Shown here: piece after piece, positions 26,191-35,706 of the stretch
Layout of the letters: each line of letters opens with the position of its first letter
How positions within the stretch are numbered: position 1 is the stretch's first letter
Source: Spirosoma fluviale
Lineage (GTDB): Bacteria > Bacteroidota > Bacteroidia > Cytophagales > Spirosomataceae
Reading direction: 5' to 3'
DNA: 57,984 bases
NCBI GenBank assembly: GCA_945866095.1
Contig: CAMBGA010000003.1
Span: 1 to 57,984 of the forward strand
Made by a program: the position numbers and the translations under genes
The notes under the pieces: generated by a model
Told to the model about the DNA's origin: nothing
What the model saw: the letters and a program-made list of their open reading frames with translations, nothing else
Databases searched by the model: none

Positions 26191-27009
26191 ATGATAAAAT
26201 CCTGCGTTACGATTGCCTTAGTTCCAGAAATTAAATCAGGCCCTTGGATTTATTGGCATGATTTAGAGCGAAGTTTGGCACATGCTTCTTCTTTAGGATT
26301 TGATGCGGTGGAATTGTTTACTGCTTCAGCTGAAGTATTAGATGTATCAGAGACCCAATTACTTTTAGAAAAATACAAATTGCAATTGGCCGCCGTAGGA
26401 ACGGGGGCTGGTAAGGTGATTCATGGATTAACCTTGACGGATCCGGATGCGGCCATACGGAAAAAAGCCATGGAATTTATTAAGTCGATGATCAAATTGG
26501 GAGCCGCTTTTGGGGCGCCAGCGATTATTGGTTCTATGCAAGGAAATGTGGTGGCAGGGGTAGAACGGGAAGAGGCGATGCATTGGTTGGCTGATGGTTT
26601 GAGTTATTTAGGTAATCATGCGTCAAGCTTAGGGGTCAAATTAATTTATGAGCCTTTAAATAGGTATGAAACTAATTTAATTAATACACTTGGCGATGGG
26701 GTTCAGTTTTTAAAGTCGCGTCAAATACAGCATGTGGGATTATTGGCCGATTTATTTCACATGAATATTGAGGAGGCAGATATGGCAGCGAGCATTAAGG
26801 CGGCAGGTGATTTAGTTATACATGTACATTTTGCGGATAGCAATAGGCGTCCGGTGGGAAATGGGCATTCGGATTTTAGGGAGGTGGCCCAAGTGTTAAA
26901 GCAAATAAATTATACGGGTTTTGTTTCTGCGGAGGCATTTGCTTGGCCTAATTCAGAGGCGGCGGCGACCCAAACGATACAGTCATTTAATCAGTATTTT
27001 AATCAATAA
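26191..27009 (+). CDS. Ketose 3-epimerase-like TIM-barrel enzyme
   Basis: 272 aa from ATG 26191; an earlier TTG at 26170 would overlap the previous gene and is not needed. The metal and substrate residues of the D-tagatose/D-psicose 3-epimerase group are in place: Glu154 in YEPLNRYETN, Asp187 and His190 in LLADLFHMNIEE, His213 and Arg219 in HFADSNRRPVGNGHSDF, and Glu248 in SAEAF. These enzymes epimerise C3 of ketoses or keto-acids in the cytoplasm using Mn or Co. It sits between the alcohol dehydrogenase and the mutarotase genes with 4-base spacing on each side. Its role in this pathway (epimerase, isomerase or a substitute hydrolase) is open. Confidence 0.83.
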   Translation: MIKSCVTIALVPEIKSGPWIYWHDLERSLAHASSLGFDAVELFTASAEVLDVSETQLLLEKYKLQLAAVGTGAGKVIHGLTLTDPDAAIRKKAMEFIKSMIKLGAAFGAPAIIGSMQGNVVAGVEREEAMHWLADGLSYLGNHASSLGVKLIYEPLNRYETNLINTLGDGVQFLKSRQIQHVGLLADLFHMNIEEADMAASIKAAGDLVIHVHFADSNRRPVGNGHSDFREVAQVLKQINYTGFVSAEAFAWPNSEAAATQTIQSFNQYFNQ

Positions 27010-27013
27010 TGTT

Positions 27014-27349
27014 ATGCAAAGATTTTGTTTGGCTTTAGATCTAGTGGATGATTCAGAATTAATAAAAGAATATGAGCACTATCATGCCAAGGGCAATGCT
27101 TGGCCCGAGGTGACTCAGCATGATATCGACGCGGGAGTTTTAAATATCGAAATATTTCGAACAGGCAATCGGATGTTCATGATTTTGGAAACAGTGGATG
27201 AGTTTACTTTTGAAAAGAAAGCAGCTTTTGATGCGACAAATCCAAAGATTGCCGCTTGGGAGGAGTTGATGTGGAAATTTCAAAAGCCCTTGCCTTGGGC
27301 AAAAAATGGGGAGAAGTGGATTTTAATGGATCGTATTTTTAAATCATAA
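27014..27349 (+). CDS. L-rhamnose/L-fucose mutarotase family protein
   Basis: 111 aa from ATG 27014, four bases after the preceding stop; the frame is open further upstream but that part overlaps the epimerase gene. Signature: MQRFCLALDL start, His24 in EYEHYHAKGNAWPEV (equivalent to the catalytic His of RhaM), the central NIEIFRTGNRMFMILE strand and the terminal EKWILMDRIF. The length matches the 104-110 aa family. These small ferredoxin-fold dimers interconvert anomers of L-rhamnose or L-fucose, supplying the anomer used by the dehydrogenase. It is followed by the BNR gene after 5 bases. Because the aldo/keto reductase looks L-fucose/L-galactose specific, L-fucose-type mutarotase activity is favoured. 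Confidence 0.88.
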   Translation: MQRFCLALDLVDDSELIKEYEHYHAKGNAWPEVTQHDIDAGVLNIEIFRTGNRMFMILETVDEFTFEKKAAFDATNPKIAAWEELMWKFQKPLPWAKNGEKWILMDRIFKS

Positions 27350-27354
27350 ATTTT

Positions 27355-28374
27355 ATGAATCGGATGAGGGTATTTATTTGGGGGCTATGCGTGTTGGTAA
27401 GTGTGGGTGTTTGTGCTCAGAAATTACCCTCCGAGTTTATTTTCACTAAGGTACCTTTTGCCTCTAGTCATGCGTCTACGATTGTAGAAACACCAAAGGG
27501 CTTAGTTTCTGCTTTTTTTGCGGGCAGTGATGAAGGAAATAAAGATGTGGGAATTTGGTTGAGTCGAAATGTTCAAGGCCGTTGGACTCCCCCGGTCCAA
27601 GTAGCAGATGGGATTCAAAATAAAAAAGTACGGTATCCTTGTTGGAACCCTGTCCTATTCCAAATGCCTCAAGGCGAATTGATATTATTTTATAAAGTGG
27701 GTCCAAAGCCATCTCAATGGTGGGGAATGCTGAAGCGCTCAAAAGACGCAGGGCTAACTTGGTCTGCGGCGGAAAAATTACCCAAAGGTATCTTGGGGCC
27801 GGTCAAAAATAAACCACTCTTATTAGCTGATGGTACTCTTTTATGCCCAAGTAGTTCGGAAGATTCAGGGGATAAATTGCATTTTGAAATGACGAAAGAT
27901 GGCGGCAGGACTTGGAAAAAAACGAAAGCCTTAAATGATGGCAAAACGTTTTCAGCCATTCAGCCCAGTGTGATTTTTCTTCTGGATGGTCGGATGAAAT
28001 TACTGTGCAGAAGCAATACCGGTTTTATCATGGAGGCTTATTCTTCAGACCAAGGAAATACGTGGACTCAATTACAAAAAATGAATTTAAAAAACCCCAA
28101 TTCAGGTTCTGATGCCATAACATTAAAAAGTGGCTTACATGTTTTGGTCCATAATCCACTCGGAAATAGGCCTAAAGAAACGGAAGGGGAGCGCGAGATT
28201 TTAGCCGTTTCTACGTCAAAAGATGGGGCACATTGGACTAAGGTAGGCGAATTAGAAAACACTCCATTAAAAGAATTCTCTTACCCAGCCATTATTCAAA
28301 CTCGAGATGGCCGCATTCACATCACCTACACTTGGAAACGTGAAAAAATCAAACATGCCGTTTTGAATTTTTAA
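27355..28374 (+). CDS. Secreted BNR-repeat sialidase-like glycosidase
   Basis: 339 aa with a signal peptide ending GVCAQ. Four Asp-box-like repeats are visible: SKDAGLTW, TKDGGRTW, SSDQGNTW and SKDGAHW, giving a six-bladed propeller. The N-terminal SSHASTIVETPKGLVSAFFAG and GIWLSRN segments define the exo-sialidase-like BNR group common in Bacteroidota polysaccharide loci. True sialidase residues (Arg triad) are not obvious, so it may act on another acidic or deoxy sugar. It lies five bases after the mutarotase gene and upstream of SusC, so it is probably a surface or periplasmic exo-enzyme that trims the polymer. The substrate is unknown. Confidence 0.8.
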   Translation: MNRMRVFIWGLCVLVSVGVCAQKLPSEFIFTKVPFASSHASTIVETPKGLVSAFFAGSDEGNKDVGIWLSRNVQGRWTPPVQVADGIQNKKVRYPCWNPVLFQMPQGELILFYKVGPKPSQWWGMLKRSKDAGLTWSAAEKLPKGILGPVKNKPLLLADGTLLCPSSSEDSGDKLHFEMTKDGGRTWKKTKALNDGKTFSAIQPSVIFLLDGRMKLLCRSNTGFIMEAYSSDQGNTWTQLQKMNLKNPNSGSDAITLKSGLHVLVHNPLGNRPKETEGEREILAVSTSKDGAHWTKVGELENTPLKEFSYPAIIQTRDGRIHITYTWKREKIKHAVLNF

Positions 28375-28471
28375 AACCTTTTTGTTTTTAAGGAGTTAAT
28401 ATTTGAGATTTATTTTAAATAATTGTAAAGGAATTTTTACGATAGTGTATCTATTGTGGTATAAACTCTTT

Positions 28472-28479
28472 TATATTTG
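28472..28479 (+). promoter_or_regulatory. -7 box TATATTTG upstream of the SusC-like gene
   Basis: Exact TAnnTTTG match 38 bases before the ATG at 28518, in a 143-base gap. A TTG lies 15 bases upstream of it (28454-28456), a slightly short -33 spacing. Confidence 0.5.
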
Positions 28480-28517
28480 CTTTTTAAATTCTTTCATTAA
28501 CAATCAAAATTCAATTT

Positions 28518-31500
28518 ATGAGGAAAACATTACGTTTATTGATGATTCTTTGGATTGCGGCATTGAGTCCATTGTACGCACAAGAAAGACAGGTTACTGG
28601 TAAAGTAACCAATGATGCGGGAGAGGCATTAGTTGGAGTGACTATTTCAATTAAAGGAACGAGTAGAGGTACAAATTCTGATGTGAATGGTTCATTCAAA
28701 ATTAATGTAGGATCTACAAGCTCATTAATTTTTACCTATGTAGGGTATGTAAATCAAGAGATTTTAGTAGGTAACAAGTCGTTGATCAATGTTCAATTGT
28801 TGGCGGCCAATGAAACCTTGGATGAGGTGGTCATCACTACCTTTGGAACAGCTAAAAAGTCTAGTTTTACGGGTTCTTCGGCTAAAATTGGCGCAGAGAA
28901 ATTAGCAGTTAGGCCTATTACGAATATAGGTCAGGCTTTAGAAGGTATTGCTCCAGGGGTTACGACTACCTCTACATCGGGCCAACCGGGTTCTTCGCCT
29001 GACGTGCGTATACGTGGTTTTGGTTCTATTTCTTCATCCAATGCACCTTTATATGTGGTGGATGGAGTACCTTTTTCTGCGAGTATCGCTAATCTAAACA
29101 ATGATGATATTGAGACCATTACGGTTTTGAAGGATGCGGCGTCAACAGCTCTTTATGGAGCTCGTGCTGCCAACGGAGTTGTGATGGTGACCACCAAAAA
29201 AGGGACTAAAGGAAAGAACTCAATCAATATTAAATACACCAAAGGTTTTAACACACGTGCTCTTCCTGAGTACGACCGTGTAGGAGCAGGTGATTATTAC
29301 CCATTAATGTGGGAATCAAACCGAAATAACTTAGCCTATCGTGCGGCAAACCCTGTGGCTATTGCAACGGCAAACACAACAGCATCTGCTGGTTTGGGTG
29401 CAATTGTCGGTACAGGCTATAACGTATATGACGTACCGTTCGCTTCATTAGTGGGAACTGACGGGAAGTTAAATTCAAATGCGAAATTAATCTACAATCC
29501 AGATGATTTAAATTGGGAGAAGGCCATTATGCGCCAAGGAGTTCGTGATGAGGTGAGTGCCAATTTCTCTGGATCGAATGGAAAGTCGGATTATTTCTTT
29601 TCAGTTTCTTATTTGAACGACAAGGGATATCAGAACAAGTCGGACTATGATCGTTTTACTGCTCGTCTAAATGTTAATAATCAAATGAATTCTTGGTTGA
29701 AAGTAGGTGCTAACATGACGACTACGATGACCACTTCAAATCAGTCAACGGCTGACGGTGGATCTTCATTTGTCAACCCTTTCTTCTTTACTCGCGGTAT
29801 GGCACCGATTTATCCGGTATATGCGTACGATCCTAAAGCTCCTGGTAGTTTTTTGAAGTTGGAAAATGGAAAAACAAGGTATGACTACGGTAATTTAAAT
29901 GCGTTAGGTTTGTCTAACCGTCCTCAGTATGGAGGTCGTCACGTGGTGGCAGAAACGGAATTGAATGAAAACTTCTTCAGAAGAAACCTTTTTGGCGGTC
30001 GTAGTTTTGCTGAAATCACTTTCTTGAAGGATTTCAAATTCACAAATACGATTGGTTTAGATATCACGAATGCGAACTCTGTTGTTTTTGGAAATCCAGA
30101 AATCGGGGATGGAGCACCAGCAGGTCGCGCATCTAATCTTTTTGAAAACATTACCAATTACAACTTATCCCAATTATTGAACTATAGCCATTCATTTGGT
30201 AAGCACAATGTGGATGCATTAGTGGGGCATGAGAATTATAATTTGGTGAGCAATAGTTTGGATGGTTCTCGAAGCCAACAAATTTTGGATGGTAATTATG
30301 AGTTGATCAATTTCACCACGACCACTAATTTAACTTCTCAGTATGATTTACGCCGAGTAGAAGGATTTTTCTCTCGTGTGAATTATGACTACGATTCAAA
30401 ATACTTTGTATCGTTTTCAGCGCGTCGAGATGGATCCTCTAAATTCTATCAGGATAAGCGTTGGGGTACATTCTATTCCGCATCTGCTGCTTGGCGTTTG
30501 GACCAAGAAGATTTCATGAAGGAATTGACTTTCATCGATAACATGAAATTAAGAGGTTCTTATGGCCAGACAGGTAATGATGGTGGTATTAGCAATTATG
30601 CATGGCAACCTTTGTATGCATTAGGTTGGAACAATGCAACAGAGCCTGGTATTTTACAATCAAGTTTAGGTAGTAGAACGTTAGAATGGGAAACCAATAC
30701 ATCTTTTGATGTGGCCTTGGAATTTGGATTATTCAAAAATCGAATTAACGGAACTATTGAATATTTTGATCGCCAATCGACTAACTTGATTTTTGCGGTT
30801 CCTTTGCCATTGTCTGTTGGTATTCAAACTGAAACAAGGAATATTGGTTCCATGTACAATAAAGGATTTGAAATTCAGTTAAGTGGCGATGTCATTAGAA
30901 CCAAAGACTTTGTTTGGAACATTGATGTAAATGCAACCAAATTGGAAAATAAAATCACCAAGATGCCGGCTCAAAGTAAGGAAATCATCGACGGAACTAA
31001 AAAGTTAAAAGAAGGTACGTCCTTATACGATTATTGGTTACGCGAGTACAAAGGTGTAAATCCGGATAATGGAGTAGCTGAGTATCGCGCGATTTCATTT
31101 GTGGCTTCTAATTCAAGAATTACGGCTACTGGTGATACCTTAACCAATAACATTGCGAATGCTCGTTTTTGGTATAATGGAACATCCATTCCTGATTTAA
31201 CAGGTTCTGTGACTAATTCAATCCGTTACAAAGGATTTACCTTGTCGGCTTTATTGGTATACCAATTAGGCGGCAAAATTTATGATGGAGCTTATGCGGG
31301 TTTAATGGGTGCGGGATATCACAATGCAAAACATGTGGACATCTTGAATCGTTGGGTTAATCCAGGAGATAAAACCAATGTTCCTAGAATGGACAATGGT
31401 CGAACGGCTGATTTTGATGCCGCCTCAGATCGTTGGTTGATTGACGGTAGTTACATGAATGTTCGTTCTGTGACCTTATCATACAATTTGCCAAAAACTC

Positions 31501-31670
31501 TGGCCCGTAAGTTAAAAATGGATAATGCCCAAGTGTATTTAAGTGGTGAAAATTTCATTATGCTTTCTAAAAGAAGCGGAATGAATGTTCAGCAAAATTT
31601 TGGTGGAACGACAAGCAATGTCTATTCACCTGCTAAATCATTGGTTATTGGTCTTTCATTCTCTTTATAA
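28518..31670 (+). CDS. SusC/RagA-family TonB-linked outer-membrane transporter
   Basis: 1050 aa. Signal peptide 1-22 ends SPLYAQ. A CarboxypepD_reg-like domain (about 25-100, QVTGKVTNDAGEALVGVTIS) is followed by a plug domain (VTTTSTSGQPGSSPDVRIRG, APLYVVDGVPF, ETITVLKDAASTALYGARAA) and a large barrel whose last residues SLVIGLSFSL are a normal terminal strand. The SusC signature LYVVDGVP and the length are typical. It imports oligosaccharides through the outer membrane with TonB energy. It pairs with the SusD gene 11 bases downstream. No regulator gene (ECF sigma, HTCS) lies nearby. Confidence 0.97.
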   Translation: MRKTLRLLMILWIAALSPLYAQERQVTGKVTNDAGEALVGVTISIKGTSRGTNSDVNGSFKINVGSTSSLIFTYVGYVNQEILVGNKSLINVQLLAANETLDEVVITTFGTAKKSSFTGSSAKIGAEKLAVRPITNIGQALEGIAPGVTTTSTSGQPGSSPDVRIRGFGSISSSNAPLYVVDGVPFSASIANLNNDDIETITVLKDAASTALYGARAANGVVMVTTKKGTKGKNSINIKYTKGFNTRALPEYDRVGAGDYYPLMWESNRNNLAYRAANPVAIATANTTASAGLGAIVGTGYNVYDVPFASLVGTDGKLNSNAKLIYNPDDLNWEKAIMRQGVRDEVSANFSGSNGKSDYFFSVSYLNDKGYQNKSDYDRFTARLNVNNQMNSWLKVGANMTTTMTTSNQSTADGGSSFVNPFFFTRGMAPIYPVYAYDPKAPGSFLKLENGKTRYDYGNLNALGLSNRPQYGGRHVVAETELNENFFRRNLFGGRSFAEITFLKDFKFTNTIGLDITNANSVVFGNPEIGDGAPAGRASNLFENITNYNLSQLLNYSHSFGKHNVDALVGHENYNLVSNSLDGSRSQQILDGNYELINFTTTTNLTSQYDLRRVEGFFSRVNYDYDSKYFVSFSARRDGSSKFYQDKRWGTFYSASAAWRLDQEDFMKELTFIDNMKLRGSYGQTGNDGGISNYAWQPLYALGWNNATEPGILQSSLGSRTLEWETNTSFDVALEFGLFKNRINGTIEYFDRQSTNLIFAVPLPLSVGIQTETRNIGSMYNKGFEIQLSGDVIRTKDFVWNIDVNATKLENKITKMPAQSKEIIDGTKKLKEGTSLYDYWLREYKGVNPDNGVAEYRAISFVASNSRITATGDTLTNNIANARFWYNGTSIPDLTGSVTNSIRYKGFTLSALLVYQLGGKIYDGAYAGLMGAGYHNAKHVDILNRWVNPGDKTNVPRMDNGRTADFDAASDRWLIDGSYMNVRSVTLSYNLPKTLARKLKMDNAQVYLSGENFIMLSKRSGMNVQQNFGGTTSNVYSPAKSLVIGLSFSL

Positions 31671-31681
31671 TTTTTAGAAAC

Positions 31682-33163
31682 ATGAAAAATAAAATATTAA
31701 TTCTCTTAGCTTTTGTTTTCAGCATGATCTCTTTTTCATGCGAAACGGTTTATTTGGATGCTAGCCCGACGGCTAGTATCGATGCGGGTGCTGCTTATTC
31801 CACGACGAAAAATGCATCTGCGGCGATTAATGGTATATATCGCTCATTTGTTGTCCGTTACTTAGGTTCACAAGGTCATTCTGGACATCCTGCCATGATG
31901 ATTATTTTGGATCATTTAGGGGAAGATATGGTTCTTGGAACGACAGCCGCTTCTTGGCATGTGGGGGAAACTCGTTGGACCGCTCACCGTTCTGACGTCA
32001 ATGTATTATCTCAATTTCCTTATGAAATGTATTATCGATTTATTGGTAATGCCAACATCGGAATAGCGAATATCGATAAGGCCGTTGGCCCTCAATCAGA
32101 TAAAAATACGTTGAAAGGTGAGGCTTTGGCATTACGTGCATTTAGCTATTTCAACTTAGTTCAGATATATGGCAAGCGTTATGATGCTGCTGCAAAACCT
32201 AATGCACAATTAGGAATTCCTGTAGTATTAGAGCCAACGACCGAAGGAAAAGCTAGAAATACGGTTGAGGAAGTTTATACGCAAATCAACAAGGATTTAG
32301 ATGCGGCTGCTGCTTTATTGACTTCTGCTCGGGTAAACAAATCACACATCAATCTAAATGTGGTAAAAGGTTTACAAGCAAGAGTCGCTTTGGTTCAGCA
32401 AAACTGGGCTAATGCGGCGAAATATGCGGCTGAGGCGCGTGCAGGTTATATGCCTATGTCAGCTGCTCAATATGCAGATGGTTTTCAAGAAATTACCAAT
32501 TCAGAGTGGATGTGGGGTTTTGATCACCTAGAAGATCAAACGGAATATTTTGGTGCTTATCACTCGTATATTTCTTGTAACTACAACTCTACAGTGATTC
32601 GTACCTATCCAAAGGCAATCAATAGCTTGTTGTACAATCAAATTTCGCCTACGGATGTTCGTGCCAAAATGTGGGTAAGTACACCAACGGCAGCGAATTC
32701 AATTGTTCCTCCAGGTGGTGTACGTGTACCATTTATCAATCAAAAATTCCGTTTACCAGGCGTACCATCTACGTCTGCCATGGGAGATGTGCCTTACATG
32801 CGTGCAGCTGAAATGTATTTAATCGAAGCTGAGGCAAAAGTTCGTTTGGGTGATAATGCTGGAGCAGCTACTGTCCTTAATTCCCTAGTTAGGACTAGAG
32901 ATGCTAATTATGTGACATCTACTAAAACAGGAACGGCTTTATTAGATGAAATTTTACTACATCGCCGTATTGAATTATGGGGTGAGGGTCACCGTTTCCT
33001 AGATTTGAAGCGTACCAATGCGCCATTAAATCGTAATGGAGCGAACCATATTGCGTCTGTCGTTTTATTGTATGACGTGGCACCGGGTGATGTTCGTTGG
33101 GAATTCTTAATCCCGCGTCGTGAGATCAATTCCAACACGGCCATTGTTCAAAATCCATTGTAA
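31682..33163 (+). CDS. SusD/RagB-family surface glycan-binding lipoprotein
   Basis: 493 aa. Lipobox SFSC gives lipidated Cys20, with export to the cell surface expected. SusD features: repeated TPR-like helices (ALALRAFSYFNLVQIYGKRY), the NTVEEVYTQINKDLDAAAAL helix, and the C-terminal LHRRIELWGEGHRFLDLKR and WEFLIPRREIN blocks. It caps the SusC barrel and delivers the glycan. It follows SusC by 11 bases and is followed by a strong terminator, so SusC and SusD end this transcript. Confidence 0.97.
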   Translation: MKNKILILLAFVFSMISFSCETVYLDASPTASIDAGAAYSTTKNASAAINGIYRSFVVRYLGSQGHSGHPAMMIILDHLGEDMVLGTTAASWHVGETRWTAHRSDVNVLSQFPYEMYYRFIGNANIGIANIDKAVGPQSDKNTLKGEALALRAFSYFNLVQIYGKRYDAAAKPNAQLGIPVVLEPTTEGKARNTVEEVYTQINKDLDAAAALLTSARVNKSHINLNVVKGLQARVALVQQNWANAAKYAAEARAGYMPMSAAQYADGFQEITNSEWMWGFDHLEDQTEYFGAYHSYISCNYNSTVIRTYPKAINSLLYNQISPTDVRAKMWVSTPTAANSIVPPGGVRVPFINQKFRLPGVPSTSAMGDVPYMRAAEMYLIEAEAKVRLGDNAGAATVLNSLVRTRDANYVTSTKTGTALLDEILLHRRIELWGEGHRFLDLKRTNAPLNRNGANHIASVVLLYDVAPGDVRWEFLIPRREINSNTAIVQNPL

Positions 33164-33181
33164 ATTTTTAATATTAATGGG

Positions 33182-33213
33182 AAAGGTGGCTAATTTATTA
33201 GCCACCTTTTTTT
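33182..33213 (+). terminator. Rho-independent terminator after the SusD gene
   Basis: AAAGGTGGCTAA (33182-33193) pairs with TTAGCCACCTTT (33198-33209) over a 4-base loop and is followed by T7. It ends the SusC/SusD transcript. Confidence 0.92.
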
Positions 33214-33241
33214 ATATTGATGTATCCTTAAATCAATCAAA

Positions 33242-35647
33242 ATGAAAACATTATTACGTATCATTTCATTAGTTCTATTTGTTGTATCTGCGGCCTCTGC
33301 CCAAGATGCCATGGAATATCAAAAACCTCCTCAAGCAATCTCCGATTTACTATTGGCAAAACCCACTCCCAGTATTCGAATCGACAGTAAAGCGGATTGG
33401 ATGTTATTGAGTGAACGGAATTCTTATCCGACGGTGGAAGAGTTAGGCCAACCCGAAAACCGGATTGCAGGTTTGCGCTTAAATCCGAATAACTTTTCTC
33501 AAAGTCGGCAATTATTTATCAATAGCTTATCCTTGAAAAATTTAATAACCAATCAAAGTTTCGTGATTACAGGCCTACCTAAAAATCCGTTGATATCAAG
33601 TATTTCTTGGAGCCCCTCAGAGAAAAAAATAGCATTTTTACAAACGGAGTCCGATCGTGTCGATTTATATGTGATCGATTTATCGACTAAAAAAGCTTCC
33701 AAAATCAATCAAAAACCCCTTAATAATGTGATGGGGAACGCGTATCTGTGGGTGGATGATCAAACCATACTATATAAATCCATCATCCATGCTGCTTCGG
33801 GGGCACCTAAGAAACCGATTACTCCTAAGGGACCTACGATCCAACAAAACATCGGGAAGGCAGCGCCAAGACCTACGTATCAGGACTTAATTAAATCGCC
33901 TTATGATGAACAATTGTTTGAGTATTATGCGCAGGCCCAAATAGTTTTATCTAAAAATGGCCAAGAAAGGGGATTAGGCAAGTCGGATATGTACAGTGCG
34001 CTATCTTTATCGCCCGATAAAAATTATGTCCTTACTCGGACGATGAAAAAGCCTTTCTCCTATGTGGTGACTGCGTATGGATTTCCGACGACCGTTGGCA
34101 TCATGGATCTGTCAGGAAAAACGGTCAAGGTATTGGCCGATCTTCCTTCGACTGAAAATGTACCTTCAGGTTACGATAATACACAAAATGTTCCAAGAGA
34201 CTTTGAATGGAGGGATGATGAAGCTTCCACAGTTGTTTGGGCCATGCCTTTGGACAGTGGTTTGATTAAGAAATCGGTTGAGTTTCATGATGCGGTTTAC
34301 AGTCTTTCCGCTCCGTTTACTGGAGAAGCGAAGGAGTTGTTTAAGACGAAATCAAGATTTGCAGGTACCACTTGGGGCGATGCGAATTTAGCGCTGATCA
34401 CTGAAGTTTCTCGTGTAAAACAAAGTTCCCGAGTGAGCCGGTATAATTCAACTACTAAAAGTGTTGAGCTTTTGTACGAACGCAACTTCACAGATGCGTA
34501 TAATAGTCCGGGAATGCCGGTCTATCGGAAGAATAATTTTGGCCGATCGGTTATTCAAACCACGGATAATGGGAGTAAAATACTGATGAATAATCCCGTG
34601 GGTTCATCGGCCAAAGGAGATTTACCTTTTTTGTCAAAGTTTGATTTGGCTTCGAAAAAAAATGAAATTATTTGGCGCTCAACGGAAGGAAGTTTTGAAT
34701 TAGTTGAAGATGTCATTGATGCCGATAAATTAATCATTGTCACAAGAAAAGAATCTCAAAAAGAGGTCCCCAACTATTATATCAAACATCTGATCACCAA
34801 GCAAGCGGATCAATTGATTACTAATTTTGTCAATCCTTATCCAGGTTTAGCAGGTATCTCAAAGGAGAAAATAAAATACAAGCGCGCGGATGGAGTCGAT
34901 TTAACAGGGGATTTATATTTACCCAAAGGATATAATAAAGAAAAAGATGGTCCATTGCCCGTGTTGATTTGGGCTTATCCACGTGAATTTAATTCGGCTG
35001 CGGATGCCGCACAAATTAGAGGAAGTAAGGATCGATTCACCACTTTAAGTTGGGCTTCCCCCATTTATTACGTCACTCAGGGTTTTGCCATTTTAGATAA
35101 TGCCGAAATGCCTATCGTGGCCACGGGGGGTGATAAAAAACCCAACGATAATTTTGTCGAGCAATTAAAGTTGAATGCGGAGGCGGCGATTAATTATTTG
35201 TCGGAATTGGGAGTTGGTGACCGCAAGCGCATGGCGGTAGGTGGCCATAGTTATGGGGCTTTTATGACGGCCAATTTATTGGCACATACCGATTTATTTA
35301 AAGCAGGAATCGCTCGAAGTGGCGCTTACAACCGAAGCTTAACCCCTTTTGGTTTTCAAAATGAGGATCGTACCTATTGGCAAGCACCCAAATTGTATTT
35401 TGAAATGAGTCCATTCAGTTATGCCGATAAAATCAAGGAGCCCATTTTGTTAATTCATGGGGAGGCAGATGATAATACGGGTACTTATCCGATCAATAGT
35501 GAGCGTTTGTATGCTGCCATTAAGGGCAATGGAGGAACTACTCGATTTGTTTTCTTGCCTTATGAAGCGCATAGTTACCGAGGCAAAGAAAATTTATTGC
35601 ACATGCTGTGGGAACAAAATAATTGGCTGCAAAAGTTTGTGAAATAA
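33242..35647 (+). CDS. S9-family prolyl-oligopeptidase-like serine peptidase (glutamyl endopeptidase-like)
   Basis: 801 aa. Signal peptide 1-20 ends SAASAQ. An N-terminal beta-propeller (about 60-520) precedes an alpha/beta hydrolase domain: GGHSYGAFM with Ser670, HGEADDNTG with Asp743 or Asp744, and His777 in YEAHSYRGKEN. The propeller YSALSLSPDKNYVLTRTMKKP and the LPVLIWAYPREF segment resemble the chloroplast glutamyl-endopeptidase-like branch of S9. It is exported and probably acts on peptides in the periplasm. It lies after the SusD terminator, so it has its own promoter and may be a neighbour rather than part of the glycan locus. Confidence 0.88.
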   Translation: MKTLLRIISLVLFVVSAASAQDAMEYQKPPQAISDLLLAKPTPSIRIDSKADWMLLSERNSYPTVEELGQPENRIAGLRLNPNNFSQSRQLFINSLSLKNLITNQSFVITGLPKNPLISSISWSPSEKKIAFLQTESDRVDLYVIDLSTKKASKINQKPLNNVMGNAYLWVDDQTILYKSIIHAASGAPKKPITPKGPTIQQNIGKAAPRPTYQDLIKSPYDEQLFEYYAQAQIVLSKNGQERGLGKSDMYSALSLSPDKNYVLTRTMKKPFSYVVTAYGFPTTVGIMDLSGKTVKVLADLPSTENVPSGYDNTQNVPRDFEWRDDEASTVVWAMPLDSGLIKKSVEFHDAVYSLSAPFTGEAKELFKTKSRFAGTTWGDANLALITEVSRVKQSSRVSRYNSTTKSVELLYERNFTDAYNSPGMPVYRKNNFGRSVIQTTDNGSKILMNNPVGSSAKGDLPFLSKFDLASKKNEIIWRSTEGSFELVEDVIDADKLIIVTRKESQKEVPNYYIKHLITKQADQLITNFVNPYPGLAGISKEKIKYKRADGVDLTGDLYLPKGYNKEKDGPLPVLIWAYPREFNSAADAAQIRGSKDRFTTLSWASPIYYVTQGFAILDNAEMPIVATGGDKKPNDNFVEQLKLNAEAAINYLSELGVGDRKRMAVGGHSYGAFMTANLLAHTDLFKAGIARSGAYNRSLTPFGFQNEDRTYWQAPKLYFEMSPFSYADKIKEPILLIHGEADDNTGTYPINSERLYAAIKGNGGTTRFVFLPYEAHSYRGKENLLHMLWEQNNWLQKFVK

Positions 35648-35662
35648 GAGCATTGAGTTATC

Positions 35663-35706
35663 AATCTTCTCGATTCAGCGTATGTGGGGGTCGAGAAGAT
35701 TTTTTA
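35663..35706 (+). terminator. Terminator after the S9 peptidase gene
   Basis: AATCTTCTCGA (35663-35673) pairs with TCGAGAAGATT (35691-35701), 17-base loop, followed by a T-run that overlaps the stop codon of the convergent toxin gene. Confidence 0.85.

Noticed and set aside
28454-28456. -33 TTG partner for the SusC -7 box
   Set aside because: The 15-base spacing is shorter than the usual range, so only the -7 box is called.
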